From the NCBI GenBank assembly GCA_933207985.1, contig OW240915.1:260755891-260819890 (forward strand): DNA of 64,000 bases, written 5' to 3'. How positions within the stretch are numbered: position 1 is the stretch's first letter; the number at the start of each line of letters is the position of its first letter. Of the stretch, positions 63,061 to 64,000 are shown one piece after another. Source of the DNA: Pelobates cultripes (lineage: Eukaryota > Chordata > Amphibia > Anura > Pelobatidae). The translations under genes were made by a program, and so were the position numbers. The notes below the pieces were generated by a model. It saw nothing but the letters and a program-made list of their open reading frames with translations, was not told the DNA's origin and searched no databases.

Positions 63061-63692
63061 TTAAAGGGCCACTATAGTCACCTGAACAACTACAGCTTAA
63101 TGTAGTTGTTCAGGTGAGATCTATAGCTCCCTGCAGGCAATCTAATGTAAAAATACAGAGAAAATACAGTGTTTACATTGATTGATAGGAATACCTCCAG
63201 TGGCCGTTACTCAGGAGGCCACCAGAGGGACTTCATATCATGTATGGCCCTAAAAAGGCCATGTACACGTCAGACGTATTAAAATACGTCTGACGTGTGC
63301 AGGAGAGAGAAGGCACCGTGTGCAGGAGAGAGAAGGCACCGTGTGCGCGCCTTCTCTCTCCTGCCTGTCAGCAGAGGAGAGGGGGTGGGCAGAGACCGCG
63401 AGCTGAGCTGTCAGTCATGCACGGTAGTGTGCTCAGGACTTCATAGGACGGCATTAATGCCGCCCTATGAAGAATGTGTGCATGTGCGGCAAATGGAAGC
63501 GTCTGATTGCTCCCTGCTCGCACCCGCTTATTTCGTCATTTTGACGAAATAGGGGGCGCAGCTTCACGAGGCTCCTGGCGCTGGAACGAGGTGAGTAAAA
63601 AGGGCTGCCTGGAGTGTAGGGGTCGCGGCTTCACGAAGCTCCTGGCGCTGGAACGAGGTGAGTAAAAAGGGCTGCCTGGAGTGTCCCTTTAA
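63061..63692. mobile_element. TTAA MITE with inner tandem duplications
   Basis: Starts TTAAAGGGCCACTATAGTC and ends ggagtgtccctttaa. Inside are a palindrome cagacgtattaaaatacgtc (63270), a 21-bp tandem pair (gtgtgcaggagagagaaggc, 63294) and a tandem pair of about 70 bp (cctggcgctggaacgaggtg, 63572 and 63641). Lies in intron 17. Confidence 0.7.
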
Positions 63693-63773
63693 GAGTATTC
63701 TCAAGCCAAATGAGACACATTTTTCAATGAGGAATAATCTGCCTAAAGAGTTATACAATTCCTTCATTTAGAT

Positions 63774-63909
63774 CAGGACTAGGCAACCTTTGGCACTCCA
63801 GATGCTGTGAACTCCATCTCCCATAATTCCATTACCATTATAGTGGTAGCAAAGCATCAGGGTAGATGTAGTCGACACCATCTGGAGTACCGTAGGTTGC
63901 CTACCCCTG
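63774..63909. mobile_element. hAT-type MITE with exact 8-bp duplication
   Basis: ATTTAGAT at 63766-63773 and 63910-63917. Ends CAGGACTAGGCAACC and ggttgcctacccctg are inverted. Confidence 0.8.
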
Positions 63910-64000
63910 ATTTAGATCATGGTATCTCAGATAATGCCCTATGGTCTGAAATAATTTATTATTACAATTGTTTTTATTCTCCTCATGTATGTTTAAAACA

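Noticed and set aside
1..64000. CRISPR arrays, bacterial operons, tRNA or rRNA genes
   Set aside because: The repeat arrays are microsatellites or minisatellites without spacer structure; no tRNA cloverleaf or rRNA sequence was recognised.

Overview
The window reads as nuclear DNA of an anuran amphibian. Short exons with GT/AG boundaries lie in large AT-rich introns. Those introns are packed with frog-type repeats: Tc1/mariner, hAT-like elements with 8-bp duplications, TTAA-flanked MITEs, CR1/Rex1/L1 LINE pieces and a DIRS tyrosine-recombinase retrotransposon. There is no prokaryotic gene organisation, CRISPR array, rRNA, or tRNA gene that I can support.

The only host gene I can support runs on the + strand from at least 12403 to 63002 and continues beyond both sides. 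I find 17 coding exons. All junction phases agree except at 41105/42616. They encode, in order: a PLAT/LH2 domain (exons 1-3), a second PLAT domain (exons 4-8), a long beta-trefoil (FGF/fascin-like) region (exons 9-13), a linker (exon 14) and a third PLAT domain (exons 15-17, still open at 63002). This is a PLAT-repeat protein of the LOXHD1 kind. A PLAT-containing long form of RP1 is a real alternative that I cannot exclude without a search, so no symbol is given. I recognise no host exon in 1-12402.

Layout. 1-12402: non-coding flank with two MITEs, a Tc1 transposon (3483-7430) carrying a second mariner-type element (5769-7323) and another insertion, a CR1 tail, and a CA-rich repeat. 12403-25024: exons 1-6, with an inverted-repeat element and a reverse Tc1 split by a solo LTR in the introns. 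26865-32590: a nearly complete DIRS-like retrotransposon with inverted terminal repeats, an internal complementary region, a spliced gag, RT/RNase H/methylase-like ORF and tyrosine recombinase; it sits in intron 6. 33189-46908: exons 7-16, with hAT-like elements, a purine-strand minisatellite and an L1 3' fragment between them. 46909-62875: a 16-kb intron holding a decayed DIRS copy, which contains a CR1 LINE, which contains a hAT-like element, which contains a further TTAA-type repeat. 62876-64000: exon 17 and two MITEs.

The points most worth checking are: the small intron(s) and apparently intact catalytic motifs of the DIRS copy; the ~1.9-kb stretch open in two frames inside it; a hAT-like repeat family carrying BANP-type (TCTCGCGAGA) and RFX X-box palindromes in three places; and the unresolved exon 13/14 junction of the host gene, where an in-frame stop follows directly.
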